Assembly: GCF_000003815.2 (NCBI RefSeq)
Contig: NC_049985.1
Coordinates: 7,972,266 to 8,036,265 of the forward strand
Direction: 5' to 3'
Length of the DNA: 64,000 bases
DNA from: Branchiostoma floridae
Taxonomy: Eukaryota; Chordata; Leptocardii; Amphioxiformes; Branchiostomatidae
A program made the translations under genes and the position numbers. Shown in pieces: positions 37,501 through 47,030 of the stretch. The stretch's first letter is position 1, and every line of letters starts with the position of its first letter. The notes below the pieces were generated by a model. The model made no database searches and was not told where the DNA came from. It saw only the letters and a program-made list of their open reading frames with translations.

Positions 37501-40500
37501 GTCACCAGAAGATATCACTATGGATGGCCAGAACAACTTGTGGTTGGTTGGGGCGGCGGTGTTTGCTGGCGACTTTGTTGTACGGTACAGCAGGTACGGC
37601 CATGGCTTGTCAATGTTTTCAATCCAGCAAGACGGACGCTTCGGCGGAATCGCCGTGAACTGTCGGAATGGCCACGTTGTTGTGACGAGACCAAACAGTG
37701 AGAAGGTGCTGATATTTCAGAAGGATGGCTCGCTGATCGGAGTGTTTAGCAAAAAAATGTTAGTTTCACGGTACGTCACCTACAACATAGACGGGAACAT
37801 TGCGATGTCATCAAACGGCTTCGTACACGTGTATAATCTGACAGGACAGCTCCTGATAAGGTTTGCAGGCCCAGGAGGTAGCCATGGTGCAATCATGAAT
37901 GCCATGGGCATCTGTACGGACAGATCCGGCCACATTCTCGTAGCAGATCACCAGCACAAGCGGGTCTCGATGTTTACAAGCAACGGTGTGCTCGTTCGCC
38001 ACATGGCCACTGGACTGAAAGCTGGGATGTATGTTGCCGTGGGACCAAATGAGCAGCTAGTGGTGATCGATGCAGATGATGAAACGGTCACTGTCTATCC
38101 AAGTTACTGAGGAACCCGCTATTGAAATGGTGCTGTGTGGCCTTAGAGGGCCATCAGCCGTTCTAATTCCACGAAATTCGCAGCTGGACCTATCCAATGC
38201 AGCGTAGGGCGTATTCAGTGAATTCTACTCAGAGCTTGATAAAAGCCTGACATAAACGAAAGACAAAGCCAGTCTGTCCAATTCATCGCAATACGTAGCA
38301 GCTGCCTTCCTGAATTTAGAGTGTAGCATTGACGCTACATCTCCCCGTACATTCCCCCATTTATGCACAAGCCCGTAATGTTTTTTTCTGGATTGTATTA
38401 TCAACTAGAGTTCCACGAACACATACCTTTGCCAAATATACCAGGTTTGTTGTGACCAATGATGTCTGTAGATATAAAAGTGTTACTCATTACATTTTAT
38501 TTTATATGTTATTTGATAAAGTCACACAAACTCTTATCAACTAGAGTTTAACGACCTCATACCTCCATAAAATATTAAGAGCTTTTGTAAATGTTATGCA
38601 AATGACATACTAGGGGGCCCAAAATCTAATCATTAGTCTTTGTTATTATGAACATCCTTGCCCAAGCTACCTACATGCCTAAGATGATGAAAATTCGACG
38701 TTCATTTCTGCAGTTATCCTCATTGGAATGTCTTGACAAAAACACCCCTGTAGATTTAAAATCAAATGTCAGGGGGCTGAAACTTGCCCCACCTTGTCAT
38801 AGCGCTAAAAGCCATCTACCTAAAAGTAGAAGTAGAAAAATAGAAAAGTAGAAAAGCTTCAAGCTAAAGCATCTATAATAGTCTACTTACGGTGGTATTC
38901 TCTGGATCACTGCATCCAGAATTTCTTCACAATTTATCCCTAGTTTGGCTGATATCTGGAAAAAAATAACCAGTATTAAATAATAACAAAAACATGTTAA
39001 ATGAAAAGCACAATCATGATAAGGACTGTAATAATTTCAGTTTGCACGTTGAAGGAATAGAAATTTCTTTGGTCAGGATAGGGAAAACGATAAGCCTTAC
39101 CTTAAATAAATCCTCATTTTTAAAATCAAAGAGTCGTCTCATCTGTTCTTCAGTGGACTCTACATCCGCCTGTTTAAGATCTATCTGTTGATTAAAGGAA
39201 GAGTGCATGATAATTTTATAGGAAGGTTTAGAATATAACCTGTGTTATTGAGAAGTGTTTCTACTGGTGTAAGAGCAATAATCTACCCTATGTTTTTAAT
39301 TGATGTTCAGGAAATTTGTTTGAAAAAAGGTGTCCTTACTTAGAAGTTTGTCCTTCAAAGTTCAATGGTATTAAATGGCATTGGATGTATTTACCTTGTT
39401 AATGACTGGTATGATGGCTAACTCTGCCTCAAACGCCAGGTAAAAGTTTGCAACAGTTTGGGCCTGTACTCCCTGAAAACAGAGAAATTGTGAAACAATG
39501 TCACAGCCATTTAACAAACGTGTTGTTGAAACTCAAGTTCTGCCTCCTTATCATCATATGTCATGTGAAAGTGAAGTTAGTAAAAATTAAAAAAAAAAAG
39601 ACTTCCTGTTTCTGTTTGCTAGAAAAAAATCATCGATACCTGTTTTGGTGCTATACTTTTTTCATAGGTAAAATGCAATGTAGAACAAACATTTGAACTG
39701 AGATTATCCCACCTGATTAGCATCCACCAATAGCAGCACTCCCTGACAGGCAGCCAGGGACCTGGACACCTCATAGTTAAAATCTACATGACCCTGAAAC
39801 ACATAAAAACATCATAAAATCTACATGACCCTGAAACACATAAAAACATCATAAAATCTACATGACCCTGAAACACAAAACATCATAAAATCTACATGAC
39901 CCTAAACTACAGATATGCTTCCATTTTAGATTTACTGAGCCAGGAATTATTCTTTAAAGTTACATCTGAGAAATGTAAGTAATCGCAACATGACAAGTTG
40001 TTACAAGTATATGTTTATCAAACAATATAGATAGTCACACATTCAACATTCCCATGTGGAGGTCAGACGTCTTGAATCATTCACATAAAATTATAAAGTA
40101 TGCATTGATAAGTATATATTCTATATATACAATATATTCTATAAATACTTATTGAGTAGAATTTTATTGTGTATTAATTGTAAGTCTTTGTTCTGTAAAT
40201 GTTTAACTTAAGGGAGCTCTACAGTCACTCACACGACACTGTTAATCTCCGACCAGGGAGCCAAAAATATCTTCAATCTTGTCCAGGTAAGTGGAGTGCT
40301 GCAGGGCAAAGACTAACACCTGTTGCCATGGCAACCCACTCCCACCCAACCTTTGCCCCAGCTGCCTGGAGAAACATGACCTCATCCTCAGTGATGACAT
40401 CATCGCCAGCTGATGCTTACCACATGTGAGGTAAGACTGCTCACTGCAAAATGCTAAGAATTTTCTGCTTTCATTTTACCAGTGCAGCTTTATCTCCACT

Positions 40501-43500
40501 TCCCTATTGCCTGTAGTGCCTGTTCCATGTTTTGACAGCAAGTTGCGCAGCAGCCATGTTTGCCTAGTCAACAACTCTGGGTTTATGATCAACCAGGGGA
40601 CAGAACAAGGCACTGCTTTTTGCGAGGTGACGCTAACCTGGCTGCAACCTGTGTTACACTTTCATATACAGTGTTACACTGTTTTTCAGGGTCCTACAAG
40701 AATTACACCAACTGAAAACATTCAGAGAGATCAAGACAGGCTGGTAGGACCACATCAGCACCACGTGCCAAGATATCAGCACTTTTACATTAGGACTTCC
40801 CTCTAAGAACTGCTGAGACTCCAAATATAGGACGTGACATAAGGGTTGTTGTGCCCTTTCAGCTGACCCCAGCACAGTTCTGCAGGGATATACAACAGGA
40901 AGCAGGCAGGAAGCCCCATCGGCACCAAACAGCTGACTGTATCAGGCTGACTCTTACCCAGATCAAGGCCACCATGGCAGGGAGGCACTTTGTGGTTTTT
41001 CTCCTTGTCCAGATGACATTTTTCTGCACCAAGGCTGTTGGGCAAGGTGAGTGTGATACTCAGGGAGTTGGCCCGTGTGTCTTCTGTCAAGAGGGAGACC
41101 TGAGTGGCTATCAAGGCTCGTTGAGTTGTATCATAGAAGACGTTGTGTCCATCCCGAAATGTCTGCTGAGCGGGGTCCCTTCTTTGGACATACTGGGTCG
41201 GCAGGAAGGACAACCTTCCGAGGGGTACCCAGATATCCTCCCTGCCTCGGGCCTCACCCCTCCCACCAGGAGAAGGGCACGGATTCAGCACATCTTGCAG
41301 CAAGACCCTCCCGATGACAACTGTACGTTCTTCGCTCAATTTGATCCTGATAACTACACGATTTCAGCACTGGTGTTGTATCTGAACTCCAGTGACATCG
41401 CTGACTTCCCACAAGATTTGCTTCAAGACTTGCTCATGCTGGAACATCTCGTGATCGAAGGCTTACAGATGCCCACCCCACCACCTATGAAAGGGCTGAG
41501 CTCGCTGAAGACAATAAGCATGACAAACAATGGCATACAGACCCTGAATCTTACCAATGTCAAAGGCTTGGCTGAAGTGACGAGCATCAAGCTTACAGGA
41601 AATGACTTGGGAAAGATTCCTTTCCATGCCTTTGCTAAGAGCACTCTTGTGAAGCTAGAAGATATAATGCTAGACTCTAACAAGATCTCTGTAATACAGG
41701 AAGATGCTTTTGCTGGTCTGCCATCTCTAAAAGTGCTAGACCTCAATGGCAACGTGATTCAAATATTGAACAAGGCGATCCTACACCAGCTTGAACATGT
41801 TGTTAAGCTAAACTTGTCGAACAATGCGATCCATACACTGGAAGCTGAGACATTCTCAGAGATGAAGGATTTGCAAGTGCTTGACCTGTCTCAGAACAAC
41901 ATGACATTTACAGCTGAAGCACCTGCGTTGTTATTCGCTGGACCCAAAAATCTGACGAGTTTGTACCTGGCTCAAAATTTGATCAGAGGCTGCCCAGAGG
42001 GCCTTGGATCAGCAGTGCCCTACCTACAACATCTTGACCTACAGAAAAACAACATTTCTGTTTTCTCAGAGACATTCTTGAAGGGACTGGGTTCCTTAAA
42101 AGAGATTGACTTGTCTGGGAACCCTTTCTCGTGCACATGCGACATGGAGTGGTTGTTTGATTGGTTCGAAGAAAACAGCACCTTAGCATTTATAAACTGG
42201 AAAGATTACGAGTGTTACTACCCACGGCATTCGCGCGGCGTCAACTTTGAACATTTCAACCCGGAGGTTCTCAAGTGTGACCACACAGACCACACCCGTC
42301 TGGGACTGTCCCTCGGGATTTCTCTCACCCTGGCTGTTCTGGTTATCGTGCTTGCAGCTGTGCTGTACTACCATTGCCGATGGCGCGTCAAGTATGGCTG
42401 GTTCGTGCTGTGCGGCAAAAAGGGCGAGCAGATTGAACAGAAAGTTGAGGATGAGTACTTCAAGTACGAGGCTTTTCTGTCGTACTGCAGCAACGATCGC
42501 TGGTGGGTCATTGACGAACTGATCCCCAAGGTCGAGAACTGTCCCCCACCTACATACAAGATGTGCCTCGATATTCGTGACTTTGAGGATGGACCAAAAG
42601 ATCAGAATAACATCATCGCCGCGATGGACGAGAGCCGGAAAACGATGTTCGTCATCTCCAGTAGCTTTCTGCGGAGCAAGCGGTGCCTGTGGGAGCTGGA
42701 GATGTCCAAGAACAAGCGCTACGGGAAGAGCAAGGATGACCTCATCTTCGTGCTGCTGGAGGAGGTTCCGCAGTCCAAAATGCCCAAGCTGCTGCAGAAG
42801 GTCATGATGGGAAGGAAGTATCTGCGGTGGCCCGAGAACCCGCGGCAGAGGGACGCCTTCTGGCAATGTCTACGTGAGTCATTCAAGACAAACATCTTCA
42901 AACGGCAGGGCAACAGGATGGAGATGCAGCAGATATAGACATTATTAATAGCATCTAACAGATACAGTATGTCCTGTAGCACTACTAACAATTTTTGAAT
43001 GTTGACAGTAAGTTGGTAAGAATCTAAGATAAGGACCTATTTCATAAGTAACATTAAGTTGACTAATTTAGATAGTTATCTAAACATGTAGTATGATGTA
43101 CATGCACTGTCAGCCCAGAAGACAAAACTTAAAACTTAACCCTAAACATAGCAAACATTTTGGTACCTTGAGTAAGAGATGCCAATATATTTTAACACCG
43201 TAATGTTGGCTTGTACCTTCTGACATGTATGAGTGTGTTATCATTTGGCACATGTTGACATAAGGAATGCCAAGAGAAAGAGGAAGGAAATATCAGTTAC
43301 TCTTTTACTGTAACTCCTGATATCTTTTTGCTGATAGATAAACTGAATGTTAAACCATTGGTTCATAATAGTGCTAAAACCACTTGTTTGTTTGTTGTGA
43401 CCATAGCTGACATAAGTAAATATGTGTATGAATGATGTCTAGTAAAGACTTATAAAAAAACATGCAGATATAGGTTTAGTGGGTAGAGTATTACTTTGCA

Positions 43501-45882
43501 TTCCATGGCTAAGACATGAAAGACAGAGTTGAATGAGATCCAAGTGACTTCATGTAATCACTTAAACAGCAAGAATGTAAGGGAGTAACAAGACAGAAAT
43601 TAGAAATACTATTGCTAACCCAAATTTTCTTTTATGCCAATGACACATCATCAAAGACTTGCAATACTATTATTTTACTTCCTGAATTGAAGCAAATATA
43701 ATGCATGTATTTAAATACTTCTGCATCTATTTGAAACTACACTTGAAATACTACTAGTACTTCAAATGTCAAGATGGACAAGGATATGTAGGACATTCTA
43801 ATTTCTTGATTCACTTATCTAGTCTTTAAATTATAGGATGCTTGTAAACTTACTTTAACATTCAGATTTGCATATACATGTACCGTTATTGTTTTTTGTA
43901 TTTCTGTATATCATATACTGTCTATACATATAGTCATTACTGAATGTTTACATTATATTATGCTTATATAATGTTCTATTATTCAATTCTATTCCTTGCT
44001 TATTTCACAATGGTAGTGATGTATCTATTAGTATAAATCCCATGTTGTTGGACAACAATCAGATGATACATTCCTTAATGTAAAGAAAAAATATACCATT
44101 GGATTGACAACATGACTTTAGATGTGCAATGGTGACTGAGGTGTGTCTGCATACAACAAAAATAAAATTGAAGATGCAAATCTTGGTATACTTTATATCC
44201 TACTACTAGTATCATCTAGTCCAATATTGTTGTCTGATATAAAACTTTTGATTTGTACTCAATATGTCAAAGTGAAAATTTGTACATGGGAATGCCTCAT
44301 AAAGGCCTTCAGTTGAGGTCTATAGTTGAAACACTTCAAGTAGAGGTCATACAAGGGAAATATGTATTCGCTGTCGTAAATCTGCAGTGCAGTGGTCAAG
44401 ATGAAAACTGGAAAATTAAAACCACCACGAATGTTTAAAGATTTACAGTACCTTCAATTATTAGTGCAGTACCAGCAGAATAAACAAGGAGGCGTTGCTC
44501 ACCGGTGTGTCGATCAGGTTGAGCAGGTAGGTTTTGCCCTGGTACTGATGGACCATGGACGCTGTCTGTGCCTTCACCGTGATGCCCCGCTCCCTCTCCA
44601 CCTGCAGCTTGTCTAACACCTGCTTGTTCGATGCCTCCTGGGAGATGGTTCCTGTGATCAAGGCACAGGAGGGTCAATTTTATTGAGATGCAGAGATCAA
44701 AAGAAAGACTAGAAATCAAAAGAAAGGTACCATTTTTGCAGGTAAATTTATTATGATGTTTAACATTCACATGGTTTAACATAACAATGTAAGCTCCATT
44801 TCTTTTTACTGAAACACACCAATATTTAAGGTGACTAGCCCTCCAGCTCTGTTCTAACACTTGTTACATGTTACTTGAGATCACAACAGGGTTTCTGCTA
44901 CTTTACCAGTAGCCATGGTGACATCTGCCTGGTATGGGGCATTAGTTTGGAGGGAAGAAGAGAAAGCAAAAAACTTAACACTATTTCCCGTCAGTGAGGT
45001 AAACATGAACATACCTGTGATCTCCAGTAGTCTGTCAGCCAGTGTGCTCTTGCCGTGGTCCACGTGTGCTATGATACTGAAATTCCTGATGTTCTCCACT
45101 GGAAACTGTGACATGTCAATCTGCAAAAGGATATAAATGTTACAAATGTTGAAGAGGACTAATTTTCTGATGATGTACAATCTGAATGCATCTAACTGCT
45201 TCTTCAGGCTCATCAGAACGCATGTGTGGTGACAGGAATTCTAGGTAATTTGCCAAAGGTTAAGGCCCCGAAATTGAAATCAGTACTTGTCTCGACCACT
45301 GTTTCAATTTGCATAACAATGTCCAGGCGGTTTTTGGTTTCTTGTAGCAGTTGGGTTTAAGCGTTGCCAAACTGACCACGCCAGTGGCTCTAGAGCTTTT
45401 GGTGTTGTGGTTTGCACGTTGGATTTGTAATCTGATGCCCCGGGTTCGATCCCGGGCATCGGCATGTTTGTTTCTTTCTGTTCTTACTCGCCCCTCTGAA
45501 TTCTTACATCTTTTCCGGGCCTTCACCTTTGACATATTACCTAGAATTCCTGTTGCTGCACATGTGTTCTGATCTCTGTGAAATGGCTTATTCAAGTCAT
45601 TGGACACTTTTTAAAAAGGAATACTGGGGTTGGGTATCACACCAATTCGATATTGCTTGTATCTATACTTGTCCTACTTGTTCTGTACCCATAATTGCAA
45701 ATGCTTCAGGTGATGATGAGTTACTGCTAGTCAAAAATACAAACCTGTCCAGCATGGTTCTCAGGTGACTTTGAGCTTGCATGTCGTCTGCTAGCGAATG
45801 GCGCCAAATATCCCACATTGTGGGAGATGAGTCGGATCCTTTGACACAAAGGGCACGCCAAACTTCTCCACAACGTTGTCAT
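28575..45882 (-). CDS. GUF1: Translation factor GUF1 (mitochondrial EF4/LepA GTPase), 654 aa
   Basis: 17 coding exons in transcript order: 45745-45882, 45015-45120, 44503-44651, 39713-39793, 39395-39472, 39101-39184, 38891-38955, 33519-33722, 32818-32947, 32338-32447, 31826-31953, 31391-31461, 30390-30491, 30038-30171, 29279-29500, 29123-29159, 28575-28700. The sum is 1965 nt in one frame. Exon 1 encodes an Arg/Ser-rich, acid-free mitochondrial presequence starting [14 protein letters not shown]1 is AHVDHGKST (64-72), G3 is DTPGH across the exon 3/4 junction, and G4 is NKID across exons 5/6. [20 protein letters not shown] and [14 protein letters not shown] mark EF-G-like domains. The LepA-specific C-terminus [20 protein letters not shown] ends the protein. 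Human GUF1 is about 669 aa. It promotes back-translocation or fidelity on mitochondrial ribosomes. Two introns contain other genes on the plus strand. Confidence 0.96.
30800..31246. mobile_element. Non-autonomous hAT-type element (447 bp) with 8-bp target-site duplication
   Basis: Terminal inverted repeats TAGGGCTGGGTACCGGTACA (left) and the complement of TGTACCGGTACCCACCCCTA (right) differ at one position. The element is flanked on both sides by TCATACAG (30792-30799 and 31247-31254), the 8-bp duplication typical of hAT transposition. The interior has many GGTCC/GGACC and CCGGT subterminal repeats and no transposase. It is inserted in a GUF1 intron. Confidence 0.88.
32015..32091. repeat. Dispersed repeat, single-arm copy
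   Basis: Contains CTCTGATTGGCTAACAGCTG and CACAAAAGTGGAAACCACAT, matching the arms of the foldback element in the UNC50 intron at 51284-51446. In a GUF1 intron. Confidence 0.65.
33770..34300. repeat. Dispersed repeat with internal tandem duplication of about 150 bp
   Basis: 33770-33817 (CTAGAGTTCCACAAACTCAT) matches 38399-38457. Downstream, a unit with CAAATGCACTTACGTACAAA and TTGAACTTGACCTTCC-type text recurs: GAGTTATGTTGTTTACAG near 33944 and GAGTTATCTTGTTCACAG near 34099, with a third weaker start near 34250. It is in the GUF1 intron upstream of the NHL gene. Confidence 0.65.
34723..38110 (+). CDS. Transmembrane NHL-repeat protein with tyrosine-motif tandem repeats (603 aa)
   Basis: Exons 34723-35356, 35984-36150, 36537-36638, 36847-36928 and 37284-38110, all GT-AG and in frame. 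Residues 12 to about 175 contain five units of about 36 aa, each with a motif like [13 protein letters not shown] and ending TAxxPED; tyrosines are seven residues apart (one is Cys in unit 4). One hydrophobic segment (about 233-253, [19 protein letters not shown]) follows basic residues, giving a likely type II topology with the repeats in the cytosol. Residues 329-603 are NHL beta-propeller: [20 protein letters not shown], then [12 protein letters not shown], and a later blade [12 protein letters not shown]. No RING or B-box is seen, so it is not a TRIM ligase. The ATG was chosen because no longer in-frame ATG exists and the upstream frame stops. It lies antisense inside a GUF1 intron. Function is unknown; ligand binding by the propeller is inference. 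Confidence 0.85.
35421..35702. mobile_element. MITE-like element with terminal inverted repeats
   Basis: ACAACCCGCTGTACGTGCAA at the left end and TTTGTACATACAGCGGGTTG plus T at the right end are inverted copies with small differences. It is about 280 bp, in intron 1 of the NHL gene, with no coding capacity. A target-site duplication was not clear. Confidence 0.65.
38399..38595. repeat. Two tandem-like copies of a dispersed repeat
   Basis: TATCAACTAGAGTTCCACGA (38399) and TATCAACTAGAGTTTAACGA (38536) begin related stretches (ACATACCTTTGCCAAATA against TCATACCTCCATAAAATA). A third copy is at 33770. Downstream of the NHL gene within the GUF1 intron. Confidence 0.6.
39779..39905 (-). repeat. Tandem repeat of 34-37 bp that copies the GUF1 exon 4 splice acceptor
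   Basis: AAAATCTACATGACCCTGAA recurs four times (about 39779, 39816, 39853 and 39886). On the transcript strand each unit carries TTTCAG followed by GGTCATGTAGATTTT, which is the acceptor and first five codons (GHVDF, part of the GTPase G3 box) of GUF1 exon 4; the outermost copy has TTTAG. The innermost copy (39793) keeps the frame of the spliced gene and is the modelled exon start. Confidence 0.88.
40974..42938 (+). CDS. Toll-like receptor, single coding exon (654 aa)
   Basis: Start at 40974 has a strong Kozak context (GCCACCATGG) and is followed by a signal peptide ([20 protein letters not shown]); an upstream in-frame ATG at 40851 would bury it. Residues about 130-395 hold about nine to ten leucine-rich repeats ([41 protein letters not shown]), capped by one LRRCT ([18 protein letters not shown]). 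A single membrane helix lies at about 444-467. The TIR domain (about 497-635) shows [15 protein letters not shown] (box 1), [11 protein letters not shown] (BB loop) and FW in WQCLRESF (box 3). It is a short V-type (single-cysteine-cluster) receptor, smaller than typical 750-1000 aa TLRs. Expected to sense a microbial or endogenous ligand and recruit MyD88-type adaptors. It lies antisense in a GUF1 intron. Orthology to a named vertebrate TLR cannot be assigned. Confidence 0.94.
   Translation: MAGRHFVVFLLVQMTFFCTKAVGQGECDTQGVGPCVFCQEGDLSGYQGSLSCIIEDVVSIPKCLLSGVPSLDILGRQEGQPSEGYPDILPASGLTPPTRRRARIQHILQQDPPDDNCTFFAQFDPDNYTISALVLYLNSSDIADFPQDLLQDLLMLEHLVIEGLQMPTPPPMKGLSSLKTISMTNNGIQTLNLTNVKGLAEVTSIKLTGNDLGKIPFHAFAKSTLVKLEDIMLDSNKISVIQEDAFAGLPSLKVLDLNGNVIQILNKAILHQLEHVVKLNLSNNAIHTLEAETFSEMKDLQVLDLSQNNMTFTAEAPALLFAGPKNLTSLYLAQNLIRGCPEGLGSAVPYLQHLDLQKNNISVFSETFLKGLGSLKEIDLSGNPFSCTCDMEWLFDWFEENSTLAFINWKDYECYYPRHSRGVNFEHFNPEVLKCDHTDHTRLGLSLGISLTLAVLVIVLAAVLYYHCRWRVKYGWFVLCGKKGEQIEQKVEDEYFKYEAFLSYCSNDRWWVIDELIPKVENCPPPTYKMCLDIRDFEDGPKDQNNIIAAMDESRKTMFVISSSFLRSKRCLWELEMSKNKRYGKSKDDLIFVLLEEVPQSKMPKLLQKVMMGRKYLRWPENPRQRDAFWQCLRESFKTNIFKRQGNRMEMQQI
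42939..44502. other. 3' UTR of the TLR gene and remaining GUF1 intron
   Basis: AT-rich, no other gene. A plus-strand AATAAA at 44161-44166 could end the TLR transcript. Many short AT runs, no recognisable element. Confidence 0.4.
45211..45574. mobile_element. Long-TIR element (about 58-bp arms) carrying a tRNA-like insert
   Basis: Left arm 45211-45269 (ACAGGAATTCTAGGTAATTT core) and right arm 45517-45574 (ATATTACCTAGAATTCCTGT core) are inverted copies over about 58 bp. A second, shorter member in the opposite orientation is at 57548-57761. The interior includes the tRNA-like sequence at 45384-45463. It lies in GUF1 intron 1. No transposase. Confidence 0.75.
45384..45463 (+). repeat. tRNA-like sequence (possible tRNA-Thr-derived SINE head)
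   Basis: GGTTCGATCCC (45443-45453) is a perfect B box within a 5-bp T stem CCCGG(G)/CCCGG(G). A possible anticodon arm TTGGA-TTTGTAA-TCTGA gives loop anticodon TGT (Thr). The A box is weak and the acceptor stem does not close, so it is not annotated as a functional tRNA. Confidence 0.5.
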
Positions 45883-45962
45883 CTCCTAGACATGGAGGAG
45901 AGGGGCTAAAACATACAGAAAATCAACAAATCAACATTGGGAGGGAAATTTTTGGCCTGTGC

Positions 45963-45974
45963 GCCACCATCTTG
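45963..45974 (-). promoter_or_regulatory. YY1-type site near the GUF1 start
   Basis: The minus strand reads CAAGATGGTGGC, close to the YY1 consensus AAnATGGCGGC that commonly sits just downstream of transcription starts of housekeeping genes. It lies about 80 bp upstream of the GUF1 start codon and in the GUF1 direction. Role inferred. Confidence 0.4.
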
Positions 45975-47030
45975 GGATGATACAATATAGTTCCAGGGGC
46001 TTTATAAGATTCTCTATCAAATATTCTCATGATCATGAGAAAGAAGTGTAACCATACATTCTTTTGTTTAAAATCTAATGTTTGATATGGAAATATAATC
46101 TATTGGATGTTAATTTTGAAAGATTTTGAATACAATAAAAGCAAAATGATGAATATAAGCCCCTACTAAAGTAATGTTCTCGTCCACACTGACCACTTGT
46201 AAACTCAAAAGTTCGACCATGGAATAATATTCTTTAGACAATCACATACCCTTTTGAACATATTTTCTAATCAATTCCCGTCCTACAGTTATTATTTTAT
46301 TACATATTCGTCTCATTATGTCCATTTTATCCCTACACTTAGGTCTTTTCTTGGGGTGAAACAACAGTGTTTTTCGCAGTTTGCTGCGGTCGATAGTGAA
46401 AAACAGAGGAAGGGGAGGGAACGTTGACAGTAGTTGCACCAGTTACTTTGGTAAGAAATTGTCTGAATTGTGCAAGCCTTTTTCTCCATATTAGATAGTT
46501 CTTTATCTGCACCAAACATTGCGATATTAAGACCCTAAGCAGTTTATTGAAATATCGTCAGAGTATAGTTTTAGGGGCCTAGTCGATTGCCACTGTAGTC
46601 TGTCAGGTTGGTCCTGTCCCGAGGTGGGGAGGGGGGCACTGATGACGTGTAGAGTGAAATGTTGTCAGTCTGTCTCGTCATCGATGTTGTGATACAAGAA
46701 ATGACATCACGAGGAAATTGGAAGTGCGGGGAGTACTTTGATTGAAGAAGTAGCCACATAGTTAGTAATCAGTGTTTTAGGTACCAATTCAAGCTCGAAG
46801 TTAGCCTTGCAACAAGAGGTAAATATTTGGGCATTTGAAAACTAGATTATGCCACAAAGAAGTTTGAAATTTCCACAGAACTTGTAATATGTACGTCTAT
46901 GTACTGTAAACCTTACTACTAGTTCTCATTTCAACTTGTAGAAGCAAGATTGAGCTTCTTGAACATCAATAATATTTATTGCTTTAGATATGATAGAACC
47001 GCCTTCTTCCCGTGGACGGTATCAAAGGTA
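45975..47030. other. Intergenic between GUF1 and UNC50
   Basis: GUF1 promoter side of the divergent gene pair. No open frame with family features; a short G-rich tract lies at 46620-46640. Nothing else is recognised. Confidence 0.4.

Noticed and set aside
42183-42866. 227-codon minus-strand frame opposite the TLR TIR region
   Set aside because: Shadow of a G+C-rich coding exon; no family motifs.
45384-45463. Functional tRNA-Thr gene
   Set aside because: Good B box and possible anticodon arm, but weak A box and no closing acceptor stem.
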